From Gastranaerophilus sp944325835 (GTDB lineage Bacteria; Cyanobacteriota; Vampirovibrionia; Gastranaerophilales; Gastranaerophilaceae): a stretch of DNA of 64,000 nucleotides. Position 1 is the first letter of the stretch; each line of letters starts with the position of its first letter. Under the pieces are notes generated by a model that was given only the letters and a program-made list of their open reading frames with translations, was not told where the DNA came from and made no database searches. Both the position numbers and the translations under genes were made by a program. This document shows positions 1 through 7,507 of the stretch, piece by piece. The DNA lies in assembly GCA_963931575.1 (NCBI GenBank), contig OZ007029.1, positions 992,001-1,056,000 of the forward strand. The letters are read 5' to 3'.

Positions 1-205
1 GAATATAATTTCCGTGGTATTCGTTGGAATGTCCGTTTTCACGCGAACGTGACGGAAATTCCCACAAAGAATCCGTCAAAACATGCGGATAATCCTTCCA
101 GTTATTCAAATCAATATCACTGTATTTCGTTGTTTTAACCGGTTTTACAACCTGCAAATCAGGGTTTTTAACGGGTTTAAGTCTGGTATTCCCTCTTACT
201 GTCAT
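1..205 (-). CDS. DNA methyltransferase, N-terminal part (cut by window edge)
   Basis: This is the first 68 codons of a minus-strand gene that continues beyond the left edge. It begins MTVRGNTRLKPVKNPDL and ends, in this window, with DSLWEFPSRSRENGHSNEYHG. The DSLW...R...HSNEYHGN block resembles the N-terminal region of site-specific N4/N6 DNA methyltransferases, just ahead of the strand that precedes the catalytic motifs, which are not visible here. The start at 205 is supported by a GAGAGGG ribosome-binding site about 8 nt upstream. The family is called from memory of this block only, so the assignment is moderate; no restriction partner is visible. Confidence 0.55.
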   Translation of the reverse strand, partial: MTVRGNTRLKPVKNPDLQVVKPVKTTKYSDIDLNNWKDYPHVLTDSLWEFPSRSRENGHSNEYHGNYI

Positions 206-325
206 ACATTTCCCTCTCTTCTCTAATGTTTTAATTCTATAAAATTGTTTCAAATTTGTAATCAAACGTATAGATGAGATTTTGTTTGATGTAAAGTATA
301 AAAGAGGTATTTTAGTGGAGTAACA

Positions 326-2101
326 ATGGCAAGAATACAACAGTTATCAAAGCACATGATTAACCAGATTGCCGCGGGAGAAGTAATTGAGCGTCCGGCG
401 TCTGTTGTAAAAGAGCTGGTTGAAAACTCCATAGATGCCGGTGCAGGACGTGTTAGCGTTGAAATTACAAACGATTGCCGCAATATAAGGGTCGCCGACA
501 ACGGAAGCGGAATTCATCCTGATGATATTTACCTTGCATTTTCAAAGCATGCCACAAGCAAAATCAGAGAAAGTGAGGATCTTTTTGACATTCATACACT
601 CGGGTTCAGAGGAGAAGCGCTTGCGAGTATAATTTCTATTTCCAAAGTTACCTGCACGACCAGAACAAAGGATTATGATCACGGGACGCGTGTAATCTGC
701 GAAAACTCGGAAGTCAATAAAATAGAAACAAGCTGTGCTGTCGGAACAATTATGGATGTAAAAGATCTCTTTTACAACCTGCCTGCACGCCTTAAATTCC
801 TCAAAAATTCCAACACCGAATTTTCTTACATTCAGGAACTAATCCAAAATCTTGCGTTATCGCATCCGGAAGTGGCGTTTGAGCTCAAGAAGAACGGCAA
901 AACCGTTCTTAAAACGACAGGACAAAACATTCCGCTACTGACAATAAAAGAGATTTACGGTGAAGAAGTTTCAAAAAATTTGAAAGAAGTTTTAAGGACA
1001 GATGAGCTTTCAGGGCTTAAAATCAGCGGTTTTGTAAGCACACCCGATTTAACCCGCTCCAGCAAAAAGTATTACCATATTTATATCAATTCCAGAACCG
1101 TTAAATGCCCGGTATTTCTCAAGGCAATTGACACAGCTTACAAAAATATGATTTCAATCGGCAAGTACCCGATTGTTATTCTGAACCTTGAACTTCCGGC
1201 ATCTGACGTGGATGTTAACGTTCACCCGACAAAAAAAGAAGTCAGGTACAAAAATCCTAACCAAATTTTTAACTTTATTATGTCCTCAATAATCGCAGGG
1301 CTTTCAAATTACACCGAACGTCCGACAAATATTGTTGAAATCAGCCATCCCGCACCGCGCAGGTTTGAAAACCCTGAAATCAGCGAAACACCTGCGGTTA
1401 TTAATCTTATGTTCCCGCAAACCGCGCCGGCAAGCGATGACACGGTTTATCTGAGCGAAAAGACAACGGAAACAATTGCCGAACAAAGACAGGAAGAGAT
1501 TTCCCAAAAACAATTCTTCACACCTGTAGAAACCGCCCCTCCGGAGCCTGAGGACAAAATTATCGGGCAGTATAAAAATACCTACATTCTGATAGAAAAA
1601 GAAGACGGACTTGAAATTGTTGACCAACACATCGCAGAAGAACGTTATATCTACGAAAAACTCAAAGAGTCAAAAGAAATTATTTCACAGCTGCTGTTCA
1701 TCTCTGATGTTCAAACCGTTTCCGCAACAGAGGCCGAGTTAATCAAAGAAAATCTGCAAAAATTTGAACGTTTCGGCTACGGAATAGAGTTTCTCTCAGA
1801 TACCGAACTAATCTTCCGCAAAGTTCCGCAAATGCTCGCTAACGTCAATCCGAAAGAAATTCTTGCCGACATTTTTGAACACATTGACGGTGATATAGAC
1901 AATTTAGAAGAAAAAATTCTGATTACAACCTCCTGCAAAGCCGCTGTAAAAGCAGGCCAGAAGCTTTCGACCTGGCAAATGCAGGAAATCATAAAAAAAT
2001 GGCGGACAACAAAACTTCCGTACACCTGTCCGCACGGACGCCCGATTTGCAAATTCTTTGAGCACAAAGACATAGCAAAATGGTTCCAGAGAAATAATTA
2101 A
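326..2101 (+). CDS. mutL: DNA mismatch repair protein MutL (endonuclease type)
   Basis: MutL couples MutS mismatch recognition to strand incision. The N-terminal GHKL ATPase motifs are clear: ELVENSIDAGA (about residues 30-40), DNGSGI (about 58-63) and GFRGEALASI (about 93-102). The C-terminal domain carries the endonuclease signature DQHxx(x)E(x4)E as DQHIAEERYIYE near residue 432, then CKAAVKAG near 540 and CPHGRP near 567, so the protein should nick DNA itself, as in bacteria without MutH. The fourth residue of the motif is Ile instead of Ala. At 591 aa the length is normal. GGAG lies 7 nt before the ATG. It is followed 34 nt later by gcvT on the same strand and may be co-transcribed. Confidence 0.95.
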   Translation: MARIQQLSKHMINQIAAGEVIERPASVVKELVENSIDAGAGRVSVEITNDCRNIRVADNGSGIHPDDIYLAFSKHATSKIRESEDLFDIHTLGFRGEALASIISISKVTCTTRTKDYDHGTRVICENSEVNKIETSCAVGTIMDVKDLFYNLPARLKFLKNSNTEFSYIQELIQNLALSHPEVAFELKKNGKTVLKTTGQNIPLLTIKEIYGEEVSKNLKEVLRTDELSGLKISGFVSTPDLTRSSKKYYHIYINSRTVKCPVFLKAIDTAYKNMISIGKYPIVILNLELPASDVDVNVHPTKKEVRYKNPNQIFNFIMSSIIAGLSNYTERPTNIVEISHPAPRRFENPEISETPAVINLMFPQTAPASDDTVYLSEKTTETIAEQRQEEISQKQFFTPVETAPPEPEDKIIGQYKNTYILIEKEDGLEIVDQHIAEERYIYEKLKESKEIISQLLFISDVQTVSATEAELIKENLQKFERFGYGIEFLSDTELIFRKVPQMLANVNPKEILADIFEHIDGDIDNLEEKILITTSCKAAVKAGQKLSTWQMQEIIKKWRTTKLPYTCPHGRPICKFFEHKDIAKWFQRNN

Positions 2102-2135
2102 CGCCGTTCTGACGTCTAACAACAAGGAGAAATTT

Positions 2136-3245
2136 ATGACTAAAGAAACCTATCTGCACGAAAAACACATTGCATTGAACGCAAAAATGGTTGATTTTGC
2201 CGGCTGGCACATGCCCGTTCAATACAAGACGACAATCATCGAAGAACACAACACTGTCCGCAACGCTGTCGGACTTTTTGATGTGTCGCACATGGGCGAA
2301 GTTTTTGTGTCAGGTAAAGATGCGCTTAAATTTCTTAATTCTGTTGTTCCGCAGGATATTTCAAAGCTTGCTTATGAAAAAGCCGTCTACTGCCAGCTTC
2401 CGAACAAGAACGGCGGGCTTATTGACGACTTGATAATCTATAAACTCGGGATTAAAGATTACCTGATTATCTGCAACGCTTCAAGGCTGGACGAGGACTT
2501 AAACTGGCTTGTCCGCAACAAAAGAGGACTTGATGTAAAAATCGACAATCAGTCGCATAACTTCTCACTCCTTGCAATTCAAGGTCCGAAAGCCGCTGAT
2601 TTGATGAGAAAAATGGGTCTGAATACCAATCAGGACTCTTTCACCATAAAAGCCGGCGAAGTTGCAGGAATAAAAGTTCTGGCCTCCCGCACCGGCTACA
2701 CAGGCGAAGACGGCTGGGAAATCCTCGTAGAAAACGAATTTTCCGAATACCTCTGGGATAAAATTTTAGAAGCAGGACAGGAATTCGGCATAAAACCGAT
2801 AGGACTCGGCGCACGCGACACTTTACGACTTGAAGCGGCTCTGCACCTCTACGGCAACGACCTTGACGAGGACACAACACCCGTTGAAGCAGGACTTTCC
2901 TGGTCAATCCCGAAAGACAAAGATGCTAACTACAATGGAAAAGCTGTAATTATGGAACAGCTTGCAAACGGCGGAAGAAAAAAACTAATCGCCCTGAAAA
3001 TGCGTGACAAATCTATCGCCCGCCACGGTTATGACGTCTATTTCAACGGTGAAAAAGCCGGACACATTACCAGCGGCGGGCCGTCCCCGACTCTCGGCGA
3101 AAACATAGCACTTGCTTATGTAAAAAATCTTAAAGAAATTTGCACAGATACCGTTGTTCAAGTTATGATAAGGGAAAAATTACACGATGCAGTTGTAGTT
3201 AAAAAACCTTTTGTCAGCAAAAGAAACAAAGTAAAAGGAGAATAA
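2136..3245 (+). CDS. gcvT: Glycine cleavage system T protein (aminomethyltransferase)
   Basis: GcvT takes the aminomethyl group from lipoylated GcvH and transfers the methylene group to tetrahydrofolate, releasing ammonia. The 369-aa protein starts with the family block HEKHIALNAKMVDFAGWHMP and has DVSHMGE, a GYTGEDGWEI segment and the C-terminal barrel. An AAGGAG ribosome-binding site precedes the ATG by 8 nt. It is the first gene of a tight gcvT-gcvH-gcvPA cluster with 1-nt spacing to gcvH, so translation is probably coupled. No glycine riboswitch is visible in the 34 nt between mutL and gcvT. Confidence 0.95.
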   Translation: MTKETYLHEKHIALNAKMVDFAGWHMPVQYKTTIIEEHNTVRNAVGLFDVSHMGEVFVSGKDALKFLNSVVPQDISKLAYEKAVYCQLPNKNGGLIDDLIIYKLGIKDYLIICNASRLDEDLNWLVRNKRGLDVKIDNQSHNFSLLAIQGPKAADLMRKMGLNTNQDSFTIKAGEVAGIKVLASRTGYTGEDGWEILVENEFSEYLWDKILEAGQEFGIKPIGLGARDTLRLEAALHLYGNDLDEDTTPVEAGLSWSIPKDKDANYNGKAVIMEQLANGGRKKLIALKMRDKSIARHGYDVYFNGEKAGHITSGGPSPTLGENIALAYVKNLKEICTDTVVQVMIREKLHDAVVVKKPFVSKRNKVKGE

Positions 3246-3246
3246 A

Positions 3247-3630
3247 ATGGGTATCACAGAAAAAATATTATGCTCTTCAACGCACGAATACCTGTTAGAC
3301 AACGAAGACGGCACCTTCACAATCGGTTTAACAGACTACGCCGTAGAACAATTAGGAGATATTGTATTCCTTGAACTTCCGGAAGTCGGAACAGAATTCA
3401 AAAAAGGAGAAAGCTTCGCTGCAATCGAATCAGTTAAAGCCGCATCTGAAATCTATATGCCAATATCCGGCAAAATTATAGAAATTAACGAGCACCTCGT
3501 TGAAGCTCCGGAAGAATTAAATCAGGATGTTTACGAAAACGGCTGGCTGGTAAAAGTCGAATCAGACGCAGATGCAAGCGAAATGGCCGATTTAATGGAA
3601 TACGAAGATTATAAAGAAAGTGTAAAATAA
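3247..3630 (+). CDS. gcvH: Glycine cleavage system H protein (lipoyl carrier)
   Basis: GcvH shuttles the aminomethyl intermediate on a lipoyl-lysine between the P, T and L proteins. The 127-aa sequence has the typical GDIVFLELPEVGTEFKKGE strand pair followed by ESVKA, with the lipoylated residue at Lys64. Its ribosome-binding site AAAGGAGAA sits inside the last codons of gcvT, and its stop codon overlaps the start of gcvPA as TAATG, which points to translational coupling along the cluster. No lipoate-attachment gene or L protein is seen nearby. Confidence 0.95.
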   Translation: MGITEKILCSSTHEYLLDNEDGTFTIGLTDYAVEQLGDIVFLELPEVGTEFKKGESFAAIESVKAASEIYMPISGKIIEINEHLVEAPEELNQDVYENGWLVKVESDADASEMADLMEYEDYKESVK

Positions 3631-4886
3631 TGGAAAATTTTTTAGTACATAACAGTGAATCCAGAGCGCAAATGCTTGACGATATCGGAATGTCAACAAT
3701 TGACGATCTGTTTGCACAAATTCCGCAAACGGCCGTTCCTGTTGACTTTGAAAAAGAAATCGGCAAGGCACAGAGCGAACTTGAAACACAAAAAGCAGTA
3801 AAAAAACTTGCAGCGAAAAATAATATTTCATTTGAAAGTTTTCTCGGCGGCGGCTGCTATAACAAGTTCACACCGGCCTGCGTGCTCCAAACTGCGCAGC
3901 GCTGGGAATTTCTAACCGCCTACACTCCGTATCAGGCCGAAATCTCGCAAGGTACACTGCAGGTTATGTACGAATTCCAGACAATGATTTGCCGCCTTAC
4001 GGGCATGGATATCGCAAATGCGACAGTCTATGACGGCGCGACAGCCTGCGCTGAAGCTATCCTTATGGCGGCAAGGATTTCAAAAAAATCCAAAGCTCTT
4101 ATCCACGCAAATATTAACCCTGAATACGAAAAAGTTATTAAAACTTATGCGTGGGCTAAAAATATTTCAATTGAAAAATATAGCGATAATTTACCTGCTG
4201 ATTTGTCAGATTATGCGTGTGTTTTAATACAAACGCCTGACTATTACGGCGAAATCCTTAAAACTCCGGAGCTTGAAAACACTCTTTTAATCGTAAGCAC
4301 AAATTTGAGCGCATTATCAATCCTTGAGCCGCCAAAAGGCGCCGATATTCTGGTAAGCGATGTTCAGACGCTCGGGATTCCGCAGTCATTTGGCGGGCCT
4401 TACGCCGGAATCATTGCCTGCAAAGAAAAATATATGCGCCAGCTTCCGGGACGTCTTGCAGGCCGTACGGTTGACACTAAGGGGAACACTGCTTACTGCC
4501 TGACAATCCAAACCCGCGAACAGCATATTAAACGTGAAAAAGCTACAAGCAATATCTGCTCTAACCAAGCTCTAATGGGTCTTTGCGCTGCAATGTACCT
4601 GACGGTTATGGGCGAAAAAGGCTTTAAAGATGCGGGCTATCTCTCCGCTAAAAACGCACACCTTCTGGCTGAAAAATTGCAAGCCGCAGGAGCCAAAATT
4701 GAAACTAAAAACTTCTTTAATGAATTTGTTTTCAGCGTCAAGGACGCAGACGCGGCCTTGAAAAAGCTTAAAGGAAACGGTATTCTTGGCGGAATTAAGC
4801 TTTCAGACACACAAATCCTCACCGCAGTCACAGAAATGAACAGCGATGAGGGAATTGAAAAATTCGCAAAAATGATTAATAATTAA
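3630..4886 (+). CDS. gcvPA: Glycine dehydrogenase (decarboxylating) subunit 1
   Basis: This is the smaller subunit of the two-subunit P protein, which decarboxylates glycine with PLP and loads the aminomethyl group on GcvH. The 418-aa protein shows the subunit-1 hallmarks FLGGGCYNKFTPACV, TPYQAEISQGTLQ, YDGATACAEA and SFGGPYAG. The PLP lysine belongs to subunit 2 (gcvPB), which is absent here: an intrinsic terminator follows this stop after only a few bases. Start and gcvH stop overlap as TAATG. Confidence 0.93.
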   Translation: MENFLVHNSESRAQMLDDIGMSTIDDLFAQIPQTAVPVDFEKEIGKAQSELETQKAVKKLAAKNNISFESFLGGGCYNKFTPACVLQTAQRWEFLTAYTPYQAEISQGTLQVMYEFQTMICRLTGMDIANATVYDGATACAEAILMAARISKKSKALIHANINPEYEKVIKTYAWAKNISIEKYSDNLPADLSDYACVLIQTPDYYGEILKTPELENTLLIVSTNLSALSILEPPKGADILVSDVQTLGIPQSFGGPYAGIIACKEKYMRQLPGRLAGRTVDTKGNTAYCLTIQTREQHIKREKATSNICSNQALMGLCAAMYLTVMGEKGFKDAGYLSAKNAHLLAEKLQAAGAKIETKNFFNEFVFSVKDADAALKKLKGNGILGGIKLSDTQILTAVTEMNSDEGIEKFAKMINN

Positions 4887-4888
4887 TA

Positions 4889-4922
4889 AAAAAGGGCGCT
4901 ATATAAAGATAACGCCCTTTTT
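4889..4922 (+). terminator. Intrinsic terminator after gcvPA
   Basis: AAAGGGCG (4891-4898) pairs with CGCCCTTT (4913-4920) around a 14-nt loop and runs into T residues. It closes the gcv cluster and, being symmetric, may also serve the convergent prepilin locus A that ends at 4925. Confidence 0.85.
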
Positions 4923-4924
4923 AT

Positions 4925-6563
4925 TTATCGTTTAACACACCAGACTTTAAGGTTACTCGAGGTGTTACGTGCGAAATCATCAACCTGTCCGTTTGCATAA
5001 ACAGCTAAAAATCTGACAGCAGTATTATTTGAAACTAAGGTAGATGTCCAAAAAACACCGCTGGATAAGCCAATCAGATTTTTATTAACAAACAATGAAT
5101 ACATTTCCTCCATATTTGGAATTCTATATTCACTATCATTTGCTGTACACTCTTTGATAGCATCAGAACTGTTTGTGTATGTTGTATTAGAAGAGCGAAC
5201 ATACGGATAAGGCGCCGAAATTTTAGGGTCACTCGGATACATTAATGTCATAAAACCGATATCTTTTCCAACAGAATTCGGACCTTTATTACCATTAAGG
5301 TCATATATAAAATTTGCACATACACGGTTTTGTCCCCAATATCCCGTGGTACCGCTCCATGTAAGGTTTTGCAAATCCCCAACACAATTCGGATTATAAT
5401 AGACTATAATACTCTCCCCGTTCTGTGTTTCAAATGCCGCGGCCTTTGCATCCATAATGCTTATACTTTCTGTTGCCATAGATATTGCCCCAACCATATT
5501 AGAATTCAGCTCTCCCATAGTTAAAGGAAGTGATATTGCACTGCCGCCGCCAAGCGGAGTAATCGCAGAAACCAACCCGCAATCTTCCAAATGTTCATTA
5601 TCACAAATATTGTTGATTTTTAAAACTTTTGAAAGACCGCTGGTTATGAAAGTTTCGGCAGCAGTGTCGACAGCGTCACTTGCACCGGAAGAGCTATCCT
5701 CGGTAAGAGTTCCGTAACCGTTAAGAGCCGGCATTAATGCAATTGCCTGTGAAAACCTTGCATAAAGAGCTTTTCGCTGCGTGTTCCATGTGCGCTCGTT
5801 AATGTTTCCCGTAAGGCTTGGCAAGGTTATCGCCGCGACCACACCGATTATCGTGAGGGAAAGCAAAATCTCAGCCATGGTGAACGCTATTCGTCGTCCG
5901 TGAGCCCGTAAACCCTTTATGGCTCTCGACTCAGTCGAGCGGCTCAGCCGGGCGGCCATGGTGAACGTTGCATGCTCCAACCACCCTCTGTCATTGCGAG
6001 CGGTCGCAGACCGCGTGGCAATCCAGGCACTGAGTACCATCCACAAGGGTTGAACATGACTTTTTAACGACCAACCTAAACAGGAAGCCGCCTTGACCGG
6101 CGGTGTCATTCCGAACTTGTTTCGGAATCTGGCCATTGATACCGGTAGAACACATCGCTGGACAGATGCTGAAACGAGTTCAGCATGACAGTTATGTTTT
6201 ACATTCCCGCTTAGTGCCTCTGCTCGCTCGCGCAGTTCAGCATGACAACATGGAGACGCTGTGTTTTTGACTGGATTGCCACGCCGACATTCGTCGGCTC
6301 GCAATGACGAAATATTGTCACCCTGAACTCGTTTCAGGGTCTGGCCAATGTTGGATACCTGCTCGTATTGTGGAACAGATTCCGAAACTGTCTTGCTCGA
6401 CTCGCGAAAAACGGCACCGCGAAAAGCGTGGTTTTCGCTTTGTGTCTCTGCTCGCTCGCGCTGTTCGGAATCACAATTATAGGCTTTCGACTCGCCAATT
6501 GTGCCTGTTAAGAGAGGCCCCCCCCCCCCCTGTGCAAGTAATTACACTTCTCTGGTTTTTCAT
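4925..6563 (-). CDS. Prepilin-like protein, locus A, with 5' poly-G contingency tract (assembled out of frame)
   Basis: This is a type IV prepilin/pseudopilin-like protein. The core begins FTMAEILLSLTIIGVVAA near 5885, with the prepilin-peptidase context (Phe+1, Glu+5, hydrophobic helix). It continues with YARFSQAI, NGYGTL, a DLNGNKGPN metal-loop-like motif and a C-terminal segment with RIPNMEEM, FWTST and a final WCVKR, resembling DUF1566/Lcl-type ends. The conserved start is ATG at 6563 behind AGAAAGGATGG. After 11 codons there are 13 G, then about 210 codons with no stop down to the core. That long frame is one base off the ATG frame; 12 or 15 G would give one protein of about 545 aa. As assembled, the ATG frame stops about 18 codons in. 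A shorter TTG-start reading at 6304 is also possible but has no ribosome-binding site. Confidence 0.7.
5874..5967. repeat. 81-bp in-frame insertion flanked by a 13-bp direct repeat
   Basis: The 13-mer GCCATGGTGAACG occurs at 5874-5886 and again at 5955-5967, exactly 81 bp (27 codons) apart. It covers the codons for Phe-Thr-Met-Ala of the prepilin cleavage region, so locus A reads FTMAARL...AFTMAEI. The inserted stretch contains the palindrome CTCGACTCAGTCGAG. The arrangement resembles a small element with a target duplication, kept in frame. Confidence 0.6.
5990..6025. repeat. Short palindromic repeat family R1
   Basis: The unit runs GTCATTGCGAG to GGCAATCCA with a self-complementary middle (GCGGTCGCAGACCGC). 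Related copies in this window lie at 6272-6308, 18699-18734, 38789-38824, 62466-62501 and 62602-62643, in both orientations. Inside locus A it is read as protein. Confidence 0.75.
6104..6190. repeat. 87-bp composite palindromic repeat family R2 (locus A)
   Basis: Two palindromic arms (TGTCATTCCGAACTTGTTTC... and CAGATGCTGAAACGAGTTCA...) flank a spacer containing ACCGGTAGAACACATCGCTGG. Related copies of nearly the same length occur at 12786-12874, 18749-18835 and 53442-53528, one in each of prepilin loci B, C and E. In the gene strand it encodes CHAELVSASVQRC...RFRNKFGMT without a stop. Confidence 0.8.
6272..6308. repeat. R1 repeat copy (locus A leader)
   Basis: This copy runs from TGGATTGCC to CGCAATGAC around CGACATTCGTCG, in inverse orientation to the copy at 5990. 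It lies within the open leader of locus A. Confidence 0.7.
6315..6346. repeat. Single R2 arm (locus A leader)
   Basis: TTGTCACCCTGAACTCGTTTC... is a lone palindromic arm of the R2 type, CCCTGAAC pairing imperfectly with GTTTCAGGG. It lies within the open leader of locus A. Confidence 0.6.
6518..6530 (-). repeat. Poly-G tract, 13 nt (C on the plus strand), locus A
   Basis: Thirteen consecutive C on the plus strand read as G13 in the gene, starting 33 nt after the ATG at 6563. Homopolymers of this length are prone to slipped-strand length change, so the tract can switch the reading frame. Confidence 0.85.
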
Positions 6564-6727
6564 TCTTTCCATCCTTTCTTTTTATTGTGTTGGGCTGGAA
6601 AGCCCAAACTACTGGAATAAGGCAATAGGTCATTAAGGCATTAAGGCAATATGACCTTTATATTATTTTCTGCCATTCGGTCATATCCCTTATTAACTCT
6701 TTAACTTATTAACTTATTAACTATTTT

Positions 6728-6756
6728 ATTATGTAACATGTTTTCTATTTAGTCAA
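6728..6756 (-). promoter_or_regulatory. Conserved prepilin promoter, locus A
   Basis: TTGACT (6756-6751), a 17-nt spacer and CATAAT (6733-6728). The spacer end AAAACATGTTA is shared with locus E, and with one change (AAAACATGGTA) with locus C and a copy at 39036, beyond what a promoter alone needs. The predicted 5' UTR to the ATG at 6563 is about 155 nt. Confidence 0.75.
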
Positions 6757-6778
6757 GACTACGTATTTGAATACAGAA

Positions 6779-6802
6779 TAAAAGCCCCTTGCGGGGCTTT
6801 TG
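6779..6802 (-). terminator. Intrinsic terminator of the 6849-7160 gene
   Basis: AAAGCCCC and GGGGCTTT form a tight 4-nt-loop hairpin flanked by A and T runs. It lies just downstream of the minus-strand gene ending at 6849. Confidence 0.75.
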
Positions 6803-6848
6803 ATGTGTGTTCTAGGGTAAATAATTATCGGATTTCAGTTATTTTTTA

Positions 6849-7160
6849 CTACGCCATATATGAAATATGCGGCATATTATTTACAGCTTCATTTCGTCTG
6901 TTTTGAATAATTTTGATAGCTTTTTGAATCTTATAAAACGGAGATAAGAACATATTTGATTGAACAGCATCCGCTTCTTTTGTTACGTTCCAATCTCTTT
7001 CAAAGCTTGTTCTTGCGCCTTCACCTTGAATTGCAAGAGCTGCAATGTTCGGCATACGTCTGTCATAATGATTTTTATTGATATGATGATTATAATTATT
7101 ATCTCTGTTTCCGAAAACTACCGGATTTGTATTGATTTTAACTGGATTTATAGCGATCAT
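6849..7160 (-). CDS. Small protein with INPV/FG N-terminal motif, unknown function
   Basis: This 103-aa protein of unknown function begins MIAINPVKINTNPVVFGN and is basic overall, with an NYNHHINKNHYDRR stretch and no membrane segment. The start at 7160 is chosen because AGGAGG lies 6 nt upstream; a longer reading from 7232 has no such site. The Asn-Pro-Val...Phe-Gly opening recurs in otherwise unrelated proteins of this window (HNH protein at 43598, membrane protein at 32720). It has its own promoter at 7237-7265 and terminator at 6779-6802, so it is a single-gene unit divergent from the 7508 gene. The promoter region is rich in AAGTGTT motifs. Confidence 0.7.
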   Translation of the reverse strand: MIAINPVKINTNPVVFGNRDNNYNHHINKNHYDRRMPNIAALAIQGEGARTSFERDWNVTKEADAVQSNMFLSPFYKIQKAIKIIQNRRNEAVNNMPHISYMA

Positions 7161-7203
7161 ATTGACCTCCTTTCGGGCTTTAAAACCTTCTGCCCTTTTT
7201 ATT

Positions 7204-7405
7204 AAGTGTTTTTTAAACACTTCTTTTAACACTTTTAATATAACTCATATTAATATTTTTGTCAACACTTTAAAAAGAAAATAGCCCGACTGGCTCAAAC
7301 GCTTGAAATAAAAGAGATAAAGCATAAAGTGTTCAAAACGCACTTATTACGCTATTTTTAAGTGTTATTTTTACAATTATATAGTGTTAAGATTTGTAAA
7401 CACGG
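7204..7405. promoter_or_regulatory. Cluster of AAGTGTT/AACACTT motifs between divergent genes
   Basis: The 7-mer AAGTGTT or its complement occurs near 7204, 7216, 7229, 7264, 7329 and 7360, with partial copies near 7346, 7382 and 7399. Two of them form the perfect palindrome AAGTGTTTTTTAAACACTT at 7204-7222. One copy overlaps the -35 box of the minus-strand promoter. This looks like an operator array; the regulator is not identified. Confidence 0.55.
7237..7265 (-). promoter_or_regulatory. Sigma70-type promoter of the 6849-7160 gene
   Basis: TTGACA (7265-7260), a 17-nt spacer and TATATT (7242-7237) on the minus strand. The -35 is embedded in an AAGTGTTGACA motif and the AAGTGTT palindrome lies just downstream of the expected start, which suggests repression at this site. 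Confidence 0.75.
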
Positions 7406-7507
7406 CTGAAAATATCATCTATTCAGAGGAAAATCTCTATCTTTTACATTTCGTAATAAATATTACAATATTAGCAAAATTTCAGGTTAAAATAACTTTA
7501 GATAAGT

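Noticed and set aside
2102..2135. Glycine riboswitch ahead of gcvT
   Set aside because: Only 34 nt separate mutL and gcvT, and no tandem aptamer-like sequence is present.
6304..6636. 110-aa plus-strand frame opposite the locus A leader
   Set aside because: It is the complement of R1/R2 repeats and the poly-G tract, has no ribosome-binding site, and competes with the better-supported prepilin leader.
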